In this document: piece after piece, positions 9,673 through 22,831 of the stretch
Position numbering within the stretch: position 1 is the first letter of the stretch
How the letters are laid out: each line of letters starts with the position of its first letter
Assembly: GCF_014901205.1 (NCBI RefSeq)
Contig: NZ_JACNMU010000010.1
Location: 62,001-126,000, forward strand
Direction: 5' to 3'
Source: Meridianimarinicoccus sp. MJW13
GTDB lineage: Bacteria; Pseudomonadota; Alphaproteobacteria; Rhodobacterales; Rhodobacteraceae
DNA: 64,000 bases
Made by a program: the position numbers and the translations under genes
The notes under the pieces: model-generated
Database searches by the model: none
Seen by the model: the letters and a program-made list of their open reading frames with translations, nothing else
Told to the model about the DNA's origin: nothing

Positions 9673-10338
9673 TCAGAAATCCAGATCGGAATAATGCAGC
9701 GGCGGCGGGAATCCCGCCACCATGTCGCGCAGCAGGGGCCGATAGGCCGGGCGCGACTTGATCTTGGCGTACCAGTCCTTCAGCACCGCGCTGCGGTTCC
9801 AATCCACGTCCGAAGTATAGTCCATCACCGAAAGCTGCGCGGCGGCGGCGAAATCGGCCGCCGTCATCACATCGCCGGCCAGCCAGCGGCGGTGGTCCAG
9901 CAATTCACCCATGTAGTCGAGGTAGAACTTGATCCGCATCATCCCGTCCTTGACGTTGCGGCTGTCGGGTTGGCCGGCGCCGGTGATCTTCTTCATCACC
10001 CGCTCGCCCAGGATCTTCAGGGTGACTTCGCGGTAGAAGCTGTCATCGAAGATCCCCACCAGGCGCCGCACCTCGGCCCGTTCGCGCGGATCGCCGGGCA
10101 TCAGGGCAGGGGTGGGATAGACCTCTTCCAGGTATTCGCAGATCGCCGTGCTCTCGCTCAGCACCAGCCCGTCGATCTTCAGCACCGGCACCCGCCCCAC
10201 GATGTTGCGGGCCAGGTGGTCGGGGGATTTTTCCCAGAATTTTTCTTCCTGCAAATCCGTGTCCAGACGTTTCTCGGACAGGGTCAGGCGCACCTTGCGG
10301 CTGAACGGGCACAGCGGGTGATGATACAGGACGGTCAT
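9673..10338 (-). CDS. Glutathione S-transferase family protein
   Basis: 221 residues. Thioredoxin-fold N-terminal domain beginning MTVLYHHPLCPFSRKVRL, with the CPFS motif in the glutathione site and VPVLKIDG and ESTAICEYLEE (the cis-Pro and the Ser/Glu that bind the glutathione gamma-glutamyl group), then an all-helical C-terminal domain. The start at 10338 is preferred because homology-like sequence begins there; 19 extra codons upstream look non-coding. Sits between mtgA and queG in one transcription direction. Electrophile substrate unknown. Confidence 0.87.
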   Translation of the reverse strand: MTVLYHHPLCPFSRKVRLTLSEKRLDTDLQEEKFWEKSPDHLARNIVGRVPVLKIDGLVLSESTAICEYLEEVYPTPALMPGDPRERAEVRRLVGIFDDSFYREVTLKILGERVMKKITGAGQPDSRNVKDGMMRIKFYLDYMGELLDHRRWLAGDVMTAADFAAAAQLSVMDYTSDVDWNRSAVLKDWYAKIKSRPAYRPLLRDMVAGFPPPLHYSDLDF

Positions 10339-10391
10339 TGCGGCTCGGTTGTCAGGGGTTTCCTTCGTCTTGCCGTGAAGACGAGGGCAGA

Positions 10392-11096
10392 TCAACCGCT
10401 GAAACAGTCGGCGCGACCATCGCGCCGGATTGTCGCCGCCCCGTCAGCGATGGATGCTGCCCGCCGCCGCAGGCTGGCCGAGGGTTTCGAGGCCGAGCGT
10501 TCCTTCGGATTGGGCAGCACGGCGGCCAGCCGCGCGGCCTGCGTGGCGCTCAGTTTGTCGGCGCTGACCCCGAAATACCAGGGCGCCGCGGCGCCGATGC
10601 CGAAGACGCCCGCGTCAAATTCGGCGACGTTCAGATAGACCTCCAGGATCCGTTTCTTCGACCAGACCAGTTCCACCGCCGGGGTCAGCAGCGCCTCCAG
10701 CGCCTTGCGCGGCCAGCTGCGCCCCTGCCACAGGAAGACGTTTTTCACCACCTGCTGACTGATGGTCGAGCCGCCGCGCTTCAACCCGCCGTCGATGGCC
10801 GCGCGCAGGGCCGCCATGTCGAAACCCCAGTGAGTGCAGTAATTGGCATCCTCGGCCGCCACGGCCGACCGGGCCATCACCGGGGCGATGTCTTCCATGT
10901 CGCGCCAGTCATAGCGGATCTCGCCCAGCCGCGCCCGCTCGCCCAGCATGTAGGGGGTCGTGGGGATCGGGAAGACCGCATAAGCGGCCAGCAGCCCGCC
11001 CAACAGGACCAACACGAGCAAAGGCGCCAGCCGAAGCCAGCGCCAGATCCGGCCGCCACGCGCCGCTGTCTTGGGGGTCGATTGTCGTTTCGTCAC
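10392..11096 (-). CDS. mtgA: Monofunctional biosynthetic peptidoglycan transglycosylase
   Basis: Polymerises lipid II into glycan strands at the outer face of the inner membrane (GT51 family). 234 residues, with a single N-terminal membrane helix at about 22-43 and the catalytic domain after it. Catalytic Glu82 is in AAEDANYCTHWGFD and the second motif GGSTISQQ is at 108-115. Start codon is GTG at 11096. First gene of the mtgA-gst-queG leftward run. Confidence 0.93.
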   Translation of the reverse strand: MTKRQSTPKTAARGGRIWRWLRLAPLLVLVLLGGLLAAYAVFPIPTTPYMLGERARLGEIRYDWRDMEDIAPVMARSAVAAEDANYCTHWGFDMAALRAAIDGGLKRGGSTISQQVVKNVFLWQGRSWPRKALEALLTPAVELVWSKKRILEVYLNVAEFDAGVFGIGAAAPWYFGVSADKLSATQAARLAAVLPNPKERSASKPSASLRRRAASIADGAATIRRDGRADCFSG

Positions 11097-11141
11097 GCCC
11101 GGACCTTAGCGGTCCGCACCGGGCGCGCCAAGACGCAGGCC

Positions 11142-11684
11142 TCAGCCCCGACGCCGCAGGGCGCCCAGTCCCAGCAGCGCCACGCCCAGCAGTCCCGCCG
11201 CCCCCGGCAGCGGCACCTGCGACACCGACCAGCTGCTTGCCGCCACCCGATAGGTGCCACGCTCGCCGCCCAGCACCGTATCGAAGACCGTCCCCATGAT
11301 GTAATCCGGCGGCCCGTCCAGTGCATCCAGGCTCCAGGACTGAAGCTGATAGGCCGGCCCGAAGGTGAAGCTGATCGAACTGCCCGCCACCGCGTACAGC
11401 GGGAACGAAAGCCCCCACGACACGATCCCGGCGGTCTGGTTGGCCGGATTGCCCGGACCGTTGATGCCGTAGAATTGCACGGTGCTGTTGGCGAAGCTTT
11501 GGCCATAGGCGGCCTCGCTCAGCACGACATCCCCGAAGAACGCCGGGTAGAACGGACGCCCGGGATCCGGCGGCCCCGACACATGGGGCATGTCGGCACC
11601 CTGATAGCTCAGCTTCAGGGTCACCGCATGGGCCTGCGCCGCGAAAGCGATCAGCACGGCGGACAAGACAAGTTTCAGTCGCAT
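11142..11684 (-). CDS. Secreted protein with VPLPA-CTERM sorting tail (second copy type)
   Basis: 180 residues. GGAGG six bases upstream fixes the ATG at 11684. Signal peptide MRLKLVLSAVLIAFAAQAHA, a mature domain rich in Gly, Ser, Pro and aromatics with no named family I can recognise, then VPLPGAAGLLGVALLGLGA and the terminal RRRG. This is the same sorting-tail design as the protein at 7777-8475, but the mature domains are unrelated to the eye. Likely an exosortase-processed surface or matrix protein. Confidence 0.75.
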   Translation of the reverse strand: MRLKLVLSAVLIAFAAQAHAVTLKLSYQGADMPHVSGPPDPGRPFYPAFFGDVVLSEAAYGQSFANSTVQFYGINGPGNPANQTAGIVSWGLSFPLYAVAGSSISFTFGPAYQLQSWSLDALDGPPDYIMGTVFDTVLGGERGTYRVAASSWSVSQVPLPGAAGLLGVALLGLGALRRRG

Positions 11685-11735
11685 GATTTTCCTCCGTATG
11701 CCGGACACATCATGCCAGATCGCGGCGCATTTGTC

Positions 11736-12233
11736 CTACCCTTCCGCGCCTTCCAGCAGCTTGCGCAGCGCCTCTTCATTGTCGTGGCTCAACGAGGTCT
11801 GCAGCACCTTGCCCTTGTTGCGGAAGTGCTCGAGGTTCTCCAGAACCTTGTCGCCGGTGACCTTCTTGAGCAGGACGAATACCTGGCTGCCGCCCGGTGT
11901 CAGGCTTTCGCCCATTTCCTTCATGAACTTGTCATTCACGCCCAGGTCGGTCAGCGCGCCCGAGACCGCGCCGGCACCGGCACCGGCGGCCACACCGATC
12001 AACGGGTTCAGGAACAGAACCCCGATCAGCAGGCCCCAGAACGAGCCGCCCACAGCCCCGGCCGCGGTCAGGTTCATCGCCTGGTGCAGCTTGACCTTGC
12101 CCGCATCATCCTTGGTGACGACCACCGCGTCTTCCATCTCCAGCAGGTATTCCTTCTGCAGCTTCGCCAGTTCGGCGCGCAGCTCGAACCCCGTGGCCTC
12201 GTCGTCAAAAGCCACCACGATCAAATCGGCCAT
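11736..12233 (-). CDS. DUF1269 family membrane-associated protein
   Basis: 165 residues beginning MADLIVVAFDDEATGFELRAELAKLQKEYLLEMEDAVVV, a hallmark of DUF1269. A central Gly/Ala-rich hydrophobic stretch (about 58-92, GAVGGSFWGLLIGVLFLNPLIGVAAGAGAGAV) looks like a helical hairpin that can enter the membrane; the C-terminal half is soluble. Function unknown; members are often stress-related and located near membranes. Transcribed leftward, 51 bp ahead of the VPLPA gene. Confidence 0.85.
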   Translation of the reverse strand: MADLIVVAFDDEATGFELRAELAKLQKEYLLEMEDAVVVTKDDAGKVKLHQAMNLTAAGAVGGSFWGLLIGVLFLNPLIGVAAGAGAGAVSGALTDLGVNDKFMKEMGESLTPGGSQVFVLLKKVTGDKVLENLEHFRNKGKVLQTSLSHDNEEALRKLLEGAEG

Positions 12234-12565
12234 CTGAAATCTCCCTGTTGTGCGTCATCCGGGGCGGTGGTTTCCGCCCGCGGTCACAAAAACCGTGAGT
12301 CGGGGCCGGGTCAAGGCCCGAGGCACGAGTGGCCTTGAGGCGGGCGCGACTCGCATCCCATTCTGGAACAGGCCTGTTTGCGGCAGACCTGCCCGCAATC
12401 GGCCTCTCGGCAGGCTGGCCCGCCATCGCCACGGGCCGTGCCGCTGCGGGATTGTGCGTCTCCAGCGGCCAGATGCAGACAGGCGCGGGCGAATGCCCGC
12501 GCCTGCCCCGCCCAACGCTTTGCGATCGGCAGATCGCCCAAGGGGCGGGAGCCGCCCCCGACCGT
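12234..12565. other. Non-coding gap downstream of gltB
   Basis: 332 bp between the gltB stop and the DUF1269 start. It holds the strong hairpin at 12480-12505 and should contain the DUF1269 promoter. Long open frames cross it on both strands, but they lack ribosome sites and continue antisense to, or out of frame with, gltB. I find no gene here. Confidence 0.6.
12480..12505 (-). terminator. Strong hairpin after gltB
   Basis: Perfect 11-bp stem (CAGGCGCGGGC / GCCCGCGCCTG) with a 4-base loop, about 60 bases beyond the gltB stop. There is no T run on either side, so it may act as an mRNA 3' end stabiliser or a Rho-assisted stop rather than a classic terminator. Confidence 0.5.
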
Positions 12566-17100
<4,535 letters not shown>

Positions 17101-17104
<4 letters not shown>

Positions 17105-17547
17105 GAGGGGTCTCCCGGATTGGAGGCAGCAACCATCGCAAGGATGTCGGCCTCGGTCATTTTCTTGGTGTCCCCGGCAAAGGCATGGCCCGCCGGCTTG
17201 TGATCGATGTAGACCTCGGTGGTCAGGGTCAGACCGTCCAGGCTGTCCAGTGTGCCCGCGGTGACGGACATCAACCCGTGCATCGGGCCGGGGACGGTCA
17301 GCCGCCAGAACAGGTTGCTGCCGCAGGTGCCGCAGAACCCGCGCTCGGCCCAGTCGGACGATGTGTAGATGCGGATGTTGTCCGCGCCCTCGAAAGTCAC
17401 GCCGCCGGGCGGGACTTCCAGGCCCAACTCGATTCCGCCGGTCCAGCGGCGGCACATGCCGCAATGGCAGGCGCCATATCTTTCGGGCGCTTCGGCGAGG
17501 GTGTAACGGACTGCGCCACACAGGCAGCCGCCGGTTGTCGAAGCCAT
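17101..17547 (-). CDS. GFA (glutathione-dependent formaldehyde-activating)/CENP-V family zinc protein
   Basis: 148 residues with the zinc motifs of this family: Cys8/Cys10 (GGCLCGAVRY), Cys27/29/32 (ACHCGMCRRW), and Cys72/75 (FCGTCGSNLF). The family includes a proposed S-hydroxymethylglutathione-forming protein, but most members have no proven reaction. It lies inside the glutamate synthase locus, 131 bp after gltD and overlapping gltB by 4 bp (ATGA), so it is translated with gltB. Its job there is not known. Confidence 0.88.
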
Positions 17548-17608
17548 CGCTCAGTCCTTTCCGTTGCAGGGCCGAAACAGGTCAATCTGTCTGACCCGGT
17601 TCGGGACA

Positions 17609-17629
17609 GGCTGGCCTTGGCGGCCAGCC
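17609..17629 (-). promoter_or_regulatory. Hairpin between gltD and the GFA-family gene
   Basis: Perfect 8-bp stem GGCTGGCC / GGCCAGCC with a 5-base loop in the 131-bp gap. No T run follows on the minus strand. It could set the ratio of gltD to gltB message by partial termination or by protecting the gltD 3' end. Confidence 0.4.
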
Positions 17630-17678
17630 CGGAAGCCATACGTCTGCCATACGCGGGCCAGACGTTTTCCAGCGCGGC

Positions 17679-19115
17679 TTATTCTGCCGCCACGGACGCG
17701 GATTTCGCGTCAAAAGTTGCCAGCATCGCGTCCGCCGCTTCACGGCCATCACGGATCGCCCAGACCACCAGCGAGGCACCACGCACGATGTCGCCCACCG
17801 CGTAAACGCCATCCATCGCGGTCTGATGGGTGCGGAAATCGGCCTTCACGGTGCCCCAACGGGTCACTTCCAGATCCGGCTGACCCCAGAGCGTTGGCAG
17901 GTCTTCCGGCTCGAACCCAAGGGCTTTCACCACCAGATCGGCCTCTTCCACATAGTCCGCGTCTTCGATCAGTTCGGGCATCTGGCGGCCGGTGGCATCC
18001 GGCGCGCCCAGGCGCATCTTCTGCACCATGACGCCGCTGACCGGATCGCCGGCAAAGCCCTTGGGGGCCGACAGCCAGACGAATTCCACGCCTTCTTCCT
18101 CGGCATTGGCCACCTCGCGCTGCGAGCCCGGCATGTTGGTCCGGTCGCGGCGGTACAGGCATTTGACGCTTTCGGCGCCCTGCCGCACGGCGGTGCGCAC
18201 GCAATCCATGGCGGTGTCGCCGCCGCCGATGACCACGACCTTCTTGCCTTTGGCGTTCAATTCGCCGCTTTCGTATTCGGCCACCGTGTCGCCAAAGCCG
18301 ACGCGGTTCGAGGCGGTCAGGTAATCGATGGCGCGCACGATGCCCTCGGCACCCGAGCCGGGGCCCTGCAGATCGCGGGTCTTGTAGACGCCGGTGGCGA
18401 TCAACACAGCATCATGTGCCTTGCGGATATCGGCGAACGAGATGTCATCGCCCACGGTGCAGTTCAGTTTGAAGATGACGCCGCCTTGTTCCAGCTGCTC
18501 GATACGCTGCATGACGACGGGTTTTTCCAGCTTGAAACCGGGGATGCCATAGGTCAGCAGCCCGCCGGCGCGGTCGTAGCGGTCATAGACCGTGACCTGC
18601 ACACCCGCGCGGCGCAGACGGTCGGCCGCGGCCAGCCCGCCGGGACCGGCGCCGATGATGCCGACGCTCTCGCCGCGTTCCGCTGCCGGAACGATGGGCT
18701 TGACCCAGCCTTTTTCAAAAGCGGTGTCGGTGATGTATTTCTCGACCGAGCCGATGGTCACGGTGCCATGGCCCGACTGTTCGATCACGCAATTGCCTTC
18801 GCACAATCGGTCTTGCGGGCAGATCCGGCCGCAGATCTCGGGGAAGGTGTTGGTCGCCTGGCTGAGTTCATAGGCTTCCTCAAGCCGTCCTTCGGCGGTC
18901 ATGCGCAACCAGTCGGGAATGTTGTTGTGCAAAGGGCAATGCGACTGGCAGTAAGGTACACCACACTGGCTGCACCGGCTCGCTTGCTCTTCCGCCTTCT
19001 GCGCGGCAAATTCCGCGTAGATTTCACCGAAGTCCTGGTTGCGAAGATTGGGCGCACGCTTTTCAGGCATGTCCCGTGCTACGGACACAAACTGAAGCAT
19101 CTTTTGCTTGGCCAT
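17679..19115 (-). CDS. gltD: Glutamate synthase (NADPH) small subunit
   Basis: Beta chain of GOGAT: passes electrons from NADPH through FAD and two 4Fe-4S clusters to GltB. 478 residues. N-terminal Cys motifs CSQCGVPYCQSHCP and CGRICPQDRLCEGNC bind the clusters; the FAD site is GIIGAGPGGLAAADRLRRAG (from about 150) and the NADPH site VVVIGGGDTAMDCVRTA. Transcribed first, followed by the GFA-family gene and gltB. The 220-bp upstream region holds two copies of a dyad motif (19174-19192, 19250-19268). Confidence 0.97.
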   Translation of the reverse strand: MAKQKMLQFVSVARDMPEKRAPNLRNQDFGEIYAEFAAQKAEEQASRCSQCGVPYCQSHCPLHNNIPDWLRMTAEGRLEEAYELSQATNTFPEICGRICPQDRLCEGNCVIEQSGHGTVTIGSVEKYITDTAFEKGWVKPIVPAAERGESVGIIGAGPGGLAAADRLRRAGVQVTVYDRYDRAGGLLTYGIPGFKLEKPVVMQRIEQLEQGGVIFKLNCTVGDDISFADIRKAHDAVLIATGVYKTRDLQGPGSGAEGIVRAIDYLTASNRVGFGDTVAEYESGELNAKGKKVVVIGGGDTAMDCVRTAVRQGAESVKCLYRRDRTNMPGSQREVANAEEEGVEFVWLSAPKGFAGDPVSGVMVQKMRLGAPDATGRQMPELIEDADYVEEADLVVKALGFEPEDLPTLWGQPDLEVTRWGTVKADFRTHQTAMDGVYAVGDIVRGASLVVWAIRDGREAADAMLATFDAKSASVAAE

Positions 19116-19173
19116 CCCGTTACCTCGCTCAACTGGGGTCAGGGGCCTTTTAGTAGGGAGAAGAGGAAATGAA

Positions 19174-19192
19174 AAGTCATAAGTAGTGACCT
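19174..19192. promoter_or_regulatory. Dyad operator copy 1, gltD-uppP intergenic region
   Basis: AAGTCATAAGTAGTGACCT: arms AAGTCA and TGACCT separated by 7 bases, 59 bp upstream of gltD. The second copy at 19250-19268 has the same left arm, same 7-base spacer and right arm TGACTT. Same layout twice in one intergenic region suggests a repressor or activator site for gltD, uppP or both. Confidence 0.5.
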
Positions 19193-19249
19193 ATTTTCCC
19201 TCACGAGCCTGCGGCAATGCAGCATCATCGGGTCAAATGCGGGAAATAT

Positions 19250-19268
19250 AAGTCATATATACTGACTT
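19250..19268. promoter_or_regulatory. Dyad operator copy 2, gltD-uppP intergenic region
   Basis: AAGTCATATATACTGACTT: perfect 6-bp arms AAGTCA / TGACTT with a 7-base AT-only spacer apart from one C. Starts 76 bp from copy 1 and 68 bp before the uppP start, in AT-rich promoter-like DNA. The regulator is not identified. Confidence 0.5.
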
Positions 19269-19335
19269 ATAAATCTAAAATACGATCAATAACAATATCT
19301 TACGAGTTCTTCCCCAAGGTACGGATTCCAACGAC

Positions 19336-20139
19336 ATGTCCCTGTTTCACCTTCTTCTGATCGCCATCATCCAGGGCGTGACCGAATTTTTACCGATCTC
19401 TTCGTCTGGCCACCTGATTCTTCTGCCGAATCTGACCGGGATGGACGATCAGGGGCTGGCCATCGATGTGGCCGTTCATGTGGGTACGTTGTTCGCCGTG
19501 ATCCTGTATTTCTGGTCGGACGTGAAGCTGGCCGCAGTGGGCACCCTGCGGTTGCTGCGGGGGCGGATCGACACGCCGGGGGCGCGGCTGGCCTTCCTGC
19601 TGGCGGTGGCGACGGTGCCGGTGGTGATCGTCGGGCTGATCCTGAAGGTTACCGGGTTGAACGACGCCATGCGCTCGGTCGCGGTGATCGGCTGGACCAT
19701 GCTGGTGTTCGGCATCGTTCTGTACGTCTTCGACCAGAGGGGGCCCAAGGTTCGCAAGGCCGAGGACTGGACCCTGCGCGATGCCATCATCATGGGGCTG
19801 TGGCAGGTGCTGGCGCTGATCCCCGGCACCTCGCGGTCGGGTATCACCATCACCGGTGCCCGCGCTTTGGGCTATACGCGGGAGGATGGTGCCAAGCTGG
19901 CCATGCTGATGTCGATCCCGACCATTGCCATGGCGGGCGGTTTGCTGACGCTGGATGTGATGGCGCATTGGGATCCGGCGCTGGCGCTGGATGCGGCCAT
20001 CGCGGCGGTTTTCGCCTTCGGTTCGGCGTTGCTGGCACTGGTGCTGATGATGCGGCTGCTGAAGTCGGTCAGCTTCACACCCTATGTGATCTATCGCGTG
20101 ATCCTGGGGCTGATCCTGCTGGGCATTGCCTATAGCTGA
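19336..20139 (+). CDS. uppP: Undecaprenyl-diphosphatase
   Basis: Integral membrane phosphatase that recycles undecaprenyl diphosphate to the carrier lipid for peptidoglycan and O-antigen synthesis; confers bacitracin tolerance. 267 residues, about eight membrane helices. The two inverted active-site motifs are EFLPISSSGHL at 17-27 and PGTSRSG at 163-169. Divergent from gltD over 220 bp. A weak imperfect hairpin follows at 20148-20168. Confidence 0.96.
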   Translation: MSLFHLLLIAIIQGVTEFLPISSSGHLILLPNLTGMDDQGLAIDVAVHVGTLFAVILYFWSDVKLAAVGTLRLLRGRIDTPGARLAFLLAVATVPVVIVGLILKVTGLNDAMRSVAVIGWTMLVFGIVLYVFDQRGPKVRKAEDWTLRDAIIMGLWQVLALIPGTSRSGITITGARALGYTREDGAKLAMLMSIPTIAMAGGLLTLDVMAHWDPALALDAAIAAVFAFGSALLALVLMMRLLKSVSFTPYVIYRVILGLILLGIAYS

Positions 20140-20147
20140 CATGACAA

Positions 20148-20168
20148 GGGCGACCGTGAAGGCCGCCC
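20148..20168. terminator. Weak hairpin between convergent uppP and NDUFA9-like gene
   Basis: GGGCGACC / GGCCGCCC with a 5-base loop and one non-standard pair, in the 54 bp between the two convergent stops. No T run. Possible bidirectional terminator. Confidence 0.3.
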
Positions 20169-20193
20169 CGTGGTCTGTGCCCAGGGGGCCGGT

Positions 20194-21177
20194 TCAGGCT
20201 TTCATGTCCTTGGCGGATTCGGTCAACGCCTCGTACTGGCCGGTAGGGCGGAAGCGCCACAGGTAATCATCCAGCACCGCGCCATAAGCCACCGGCGTGA
20301 TGCCCAGATCGGCCAGCCCGCGCGCGCCGTCCGAGACCGCGTTGTCATTGCGCAGGTTGCGCACCTGGTCGGCGGTCAGCATCTTGTTCTCGATCAGGCC
20401 CATGCCGATCTTCTGCACCAGGTCCAGGCTGGCGCCCATGATCCAGGCGATCCAGAACGGCGTGTTCACGATCAGGCGACGGCGGCGGATGACCTTGAGC
20501 ATGTCCTGCATCAAGTCGTGGAAACTGGCCACTTCCGGCCCGCCCAGTTCATAGACACCGGGCGCTGCCGCGCCGGTCACCCCCATGACGGCGGCCTCGG
20601 CCACATTGTCCACATAGACCGGCTGAAACCGCGTGTCGGCGCCCACCAGCGGCAGCACCGGGCCAAAGCGCGCCATGCTGGCAAAGCGGTTGAAGAACCC
20701 GTCCTCGGGCCCGAACACGATCGAGGGCCGCAGGATCACTGCATCGGGCTGATGCGCCAGCACGCCCGCCTCGCCGGCGGCCTTGGTACGGGCATAGGCG
20801 CTGTCGCTGTCCGCGTCGGCACCGATGGCCGACACATGCACCATGCGCGAGATCCCGGCCTCGGCGGCCAGCCGTGCCACACGGCCCGGCCCTTCGGCCT
20901 GCACCTTGTCGAACTTGTTCTTGCCAAACTCGTTCAGGATTCCAACGCAGTTCACCACCGCCTCGGCCCCGCCCAGAACCGCGCGCACCGAGTCGTCATC
21001 GCGGATGTTGCAGAACACCGGTTCGACCTGACCGACGACACCATAGGGCTTCACGAAGATCGCCTCGTTCGGCCGCCGCACCGCCACGCGCACACGGTAG
21101 CCTTGCTTGGCAAGGCGGCGCACGATGTAGCGCCCGACAAAGCCCGATCCCCCGAAAACAGTCACAAGTTGCGTCAT
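20194..21177 (-). CDS. Atypical SDR, complex I NDUFA9-type NAD(P)-binding protein
   Basis: 327 residues. Rossmann nucleotide site GGSGFVGR at about 9-16, followed by RVRVAVRRP; central AYARTKAAGEAGVL in place of the usual Tyr-x3-Lys; VILRPSIVFGPEDGFFNRFA is typical of the NDUFA9-like branch. Alphaproteobacterial homologues are thought to be relatives of the mitochondrial complex I accessory subunit, though an enzymatic role as a quinone- or sugar-type reductase is also possible. GGAGG upstream of ATG 21177 fixes the start; a longer frame continues to 21309. Confidence 0.85.
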   Translation of the reverse strand: MTQLVTVFGGSGFVGRYIVRRLAKQGYRVRVAVRRPNEAIFVKPYGVVGQVEPVFCNIRDDDSVRAVLGGAEAVVNCVGILNEFGKNKFDKVQAEGPGRVARLAAEAGISRMVHVSAIGADADSDSAYARTKAAGEAGVLAHQPDAVILRPSIVFGPEDGFFNRFASMARFGPVLPLVGADTRFQPVYVDNVAEAAVMGVTGAAAPGVYELGGPEVASFHDLMQDMLKVIRRRRLIVNTPFWIAWIMGASLDLVQKIGMGLIENKMLTADQVRNLRNDNAVSDGARGLADLGITPVAYGAVLDDYLWRFRPTGQYEALTESAKDMKA

Positions 21178-21348
21178 CTCTGGCCTCCGCGCATTTCCCT
21201 TTGGGATGTATCGCCCGGACCCTTCCCGGGCAAGGCGCATCGCGTCGCGGTGGGTCGTGGAGGCGTGCGCAGAGTTTTTTTCAGAAAGTTTCGCACCCCG
21301 TGTTGACACCCCCCCCGCAGCAGGTCTAAACGCCGCTTCACGACACCT

Positions 21349-21435
21349 GCCCAGGTGGCGGAATTGGTAGACGCGCTAGCTTCAGGTGCTAGTGTCCGTA
21401 TGGACGTGGAGGTTCGAGTCCTCTCCTGGGCACCA
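21349..21435 (+). tRNA. tRNA-Leu, anticodon CAG
   Basis: 87 bases including encoded CCA. Acceptor arms GCCCAGG / CCTGGGC pair fully, D-loop GTGGCGGAATTGGTAGAC is the bacterial leucine pattern, anticodon loop TTCAGGT reads CUG, a long variable arm (TGTCCGTATGGACG) confirms a class II tRNA, and the T arm has GGTTCGAGTCC. Confidence 0.96.
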
Positions 21436-21596
21436 TTTCCCTCAAAAGAAATGTCATCCGAACAGTGGGTTGGCGCGAAAGCGCACCGCGCTGCCTTCGG
21501 TCCACGCGGGTTGGCCTTTGGGGGCCGCCCGGTGATCCTGACGTTTGTCCGCGTCATGATGCACTCCCTGCTTTCACGGCCTGTTAACCCGCCCTG

Positions 21597-22700
21597 ATGC
21601 TCCCTGTCGGCATGGCGCACGTTCTTTTCCTTTGCCTGATGTTGTGGGCCGGCTTGGCCGGGGCCGCGCCTTTGCGTGTAGCCATTTTCACGGCCGAACT
21701 GGATCGTGACGGGCCGGGGGTGTTGCTGCGCGATATTCGAAAGGACGATGCGCAGGTTCTGGCCGTGGCCGGGGTCATCGCGGCGGCGGATCCGGATGTG
21801 ATTCTGCTGACGCGCTTTGACTGGGATTTCGAAGGCCGGGCGCTGACGGCTTTTGCCAAGGTTCTAGCGCGATCCGGGGCGACCTATCCGCATCGCTTCG
21901 CCCCGCGGCCCAACACGGGCTGGCTGTCGGGGGTGGACCTGAACGGCGATGGGCGCGTGCGGCTGCCCGAAGACGGGCAGGGCTGGGGGCGCTTTGCGGG
22001 TCACAAGGGCATGGCGTTGTTGTCGAAATGGCCGATCCTGACCGACCATGCCCGTGATTTTTCCGGTCTGCTCTGGGCTGATCTGCCCGGGGCAACCTTG
22101 CCGAAAACCGCCACGGGAGCGCCGTTCCTGTCGTCCGAGGCGCTGGCGACGCAGCGGTTGTCCACCACGGGCCATTGGGCGGTGCCGGTGGACACGCCAG
22201 AGGGCAAGGTGACCCTGCTGGTCTGGCACGCCACGCCGCCGGTGTTCGACGGGCCCGAGGATCGCAATGGGCTGCGCAACCGCGATGAGGCCCGTGTCTG
22301 GTCTTTGCTGATGGGCGGGCAGATTGACGGAGAGCCCCCGCCCGACGCGCCCTTCGTGTTGTTGGGCAATGCCAATCTGGACCCGCAGGCCGGGGATGGG
22401 CATCGCGCCGCGATGGCCGAACTGCTGGCACATCCGGCCCTGCAAGACCCGCGCCCAACCAGTGCGGGCGCTGCGGCAGAGGGGCGGGCCAGCGATACGG
22501 TGGCCTGGGATCAGGCCGGAGAACCCGGCAACATGCGCGTCGACTATGTGCTTCCGCAGGCAGGGCTGGAGGTCTCTGGCGCCGGTGTGCTCTGGCCGGT
22601 GCAGGGCGATCCGGCGCGCGCGCTGTTGGGCAAGGACGGGCGTGGGGCCAGTCGGCACCGGCTGGTCTGGGTCGATCTGGTGCTTCGGGGCGGATCCTGA
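21597..22700 (+). CDS. Secreted endonuclease/exonuclease/phosphatase family protein
   Basis: 367 residues with an N-terminal signal peptide (MAHVLFLCLMLWAGLAGAA, start at 21597 or at the second ATG, 21612). The body matches the EEP fold: LAVAGVIAAADPDVILLTRFDWDFEG early, HKGMALLSKWPI, LGNANLDPQAGDG (the GDxN-like metal segment, here with LLGNANLD), MRVDYVLP and a final RHRLVWVDL. Roseobacter genomes carry such secreted EEP proteins; substrate may be nucleic acid, a phospholipid or another phosphodiester. No operon partner. Confidence 0.78.
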   Translation: MLPVGMAHVLFLCLMLWAGLAGAAPLRVAIFTAELDRDGPGVLLRDIRKDDAQVLAVAGVIAAADPDVILLTRFDWDFEGRALTAFAKVLARSGATYPHRFAPRPNTGWLSGVDLNGDGRVRLPEDGQGWGRFAGHKGMALLSKWPILTDHARDFSGLLWADLPGATLPKTATGAPFLSSEALATQRLSTTGHWAVPVDTPEGKVTLLVWHATPPVFDGPEDRNGLRNRDEARVWSLLMGGQIDGEPPPDAPFVLLGNANLDPQAGDGHRAAMAELLAHPALQDPRPTSAGAAAEGRASDTVAWDQAGEPGNMRVDYVLPQAGLEVSGAGVLWPVQGDPARALLGKDGRGASRHRLVWVDLVLRGGS

Positions 22701-22831
22701 CGCGGCCTTGATCCGTTCCATCCCCGAGCCTGTCAGACGCGACCCAAGGCCAGGGCTGCACCGCGCGCCACCTTGACCCTTCCCCGAGGGCGGGCTACGC
22801 CCCCGCGCAAGTCTTTCAAGGAGATGCCCCC

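Noticed and set aside
21308-21317. Run of C before tRNA-Leu
   Set aside because: A short homopolymer with no partner or function visible; may be chance or a sequencing-sensitive site.
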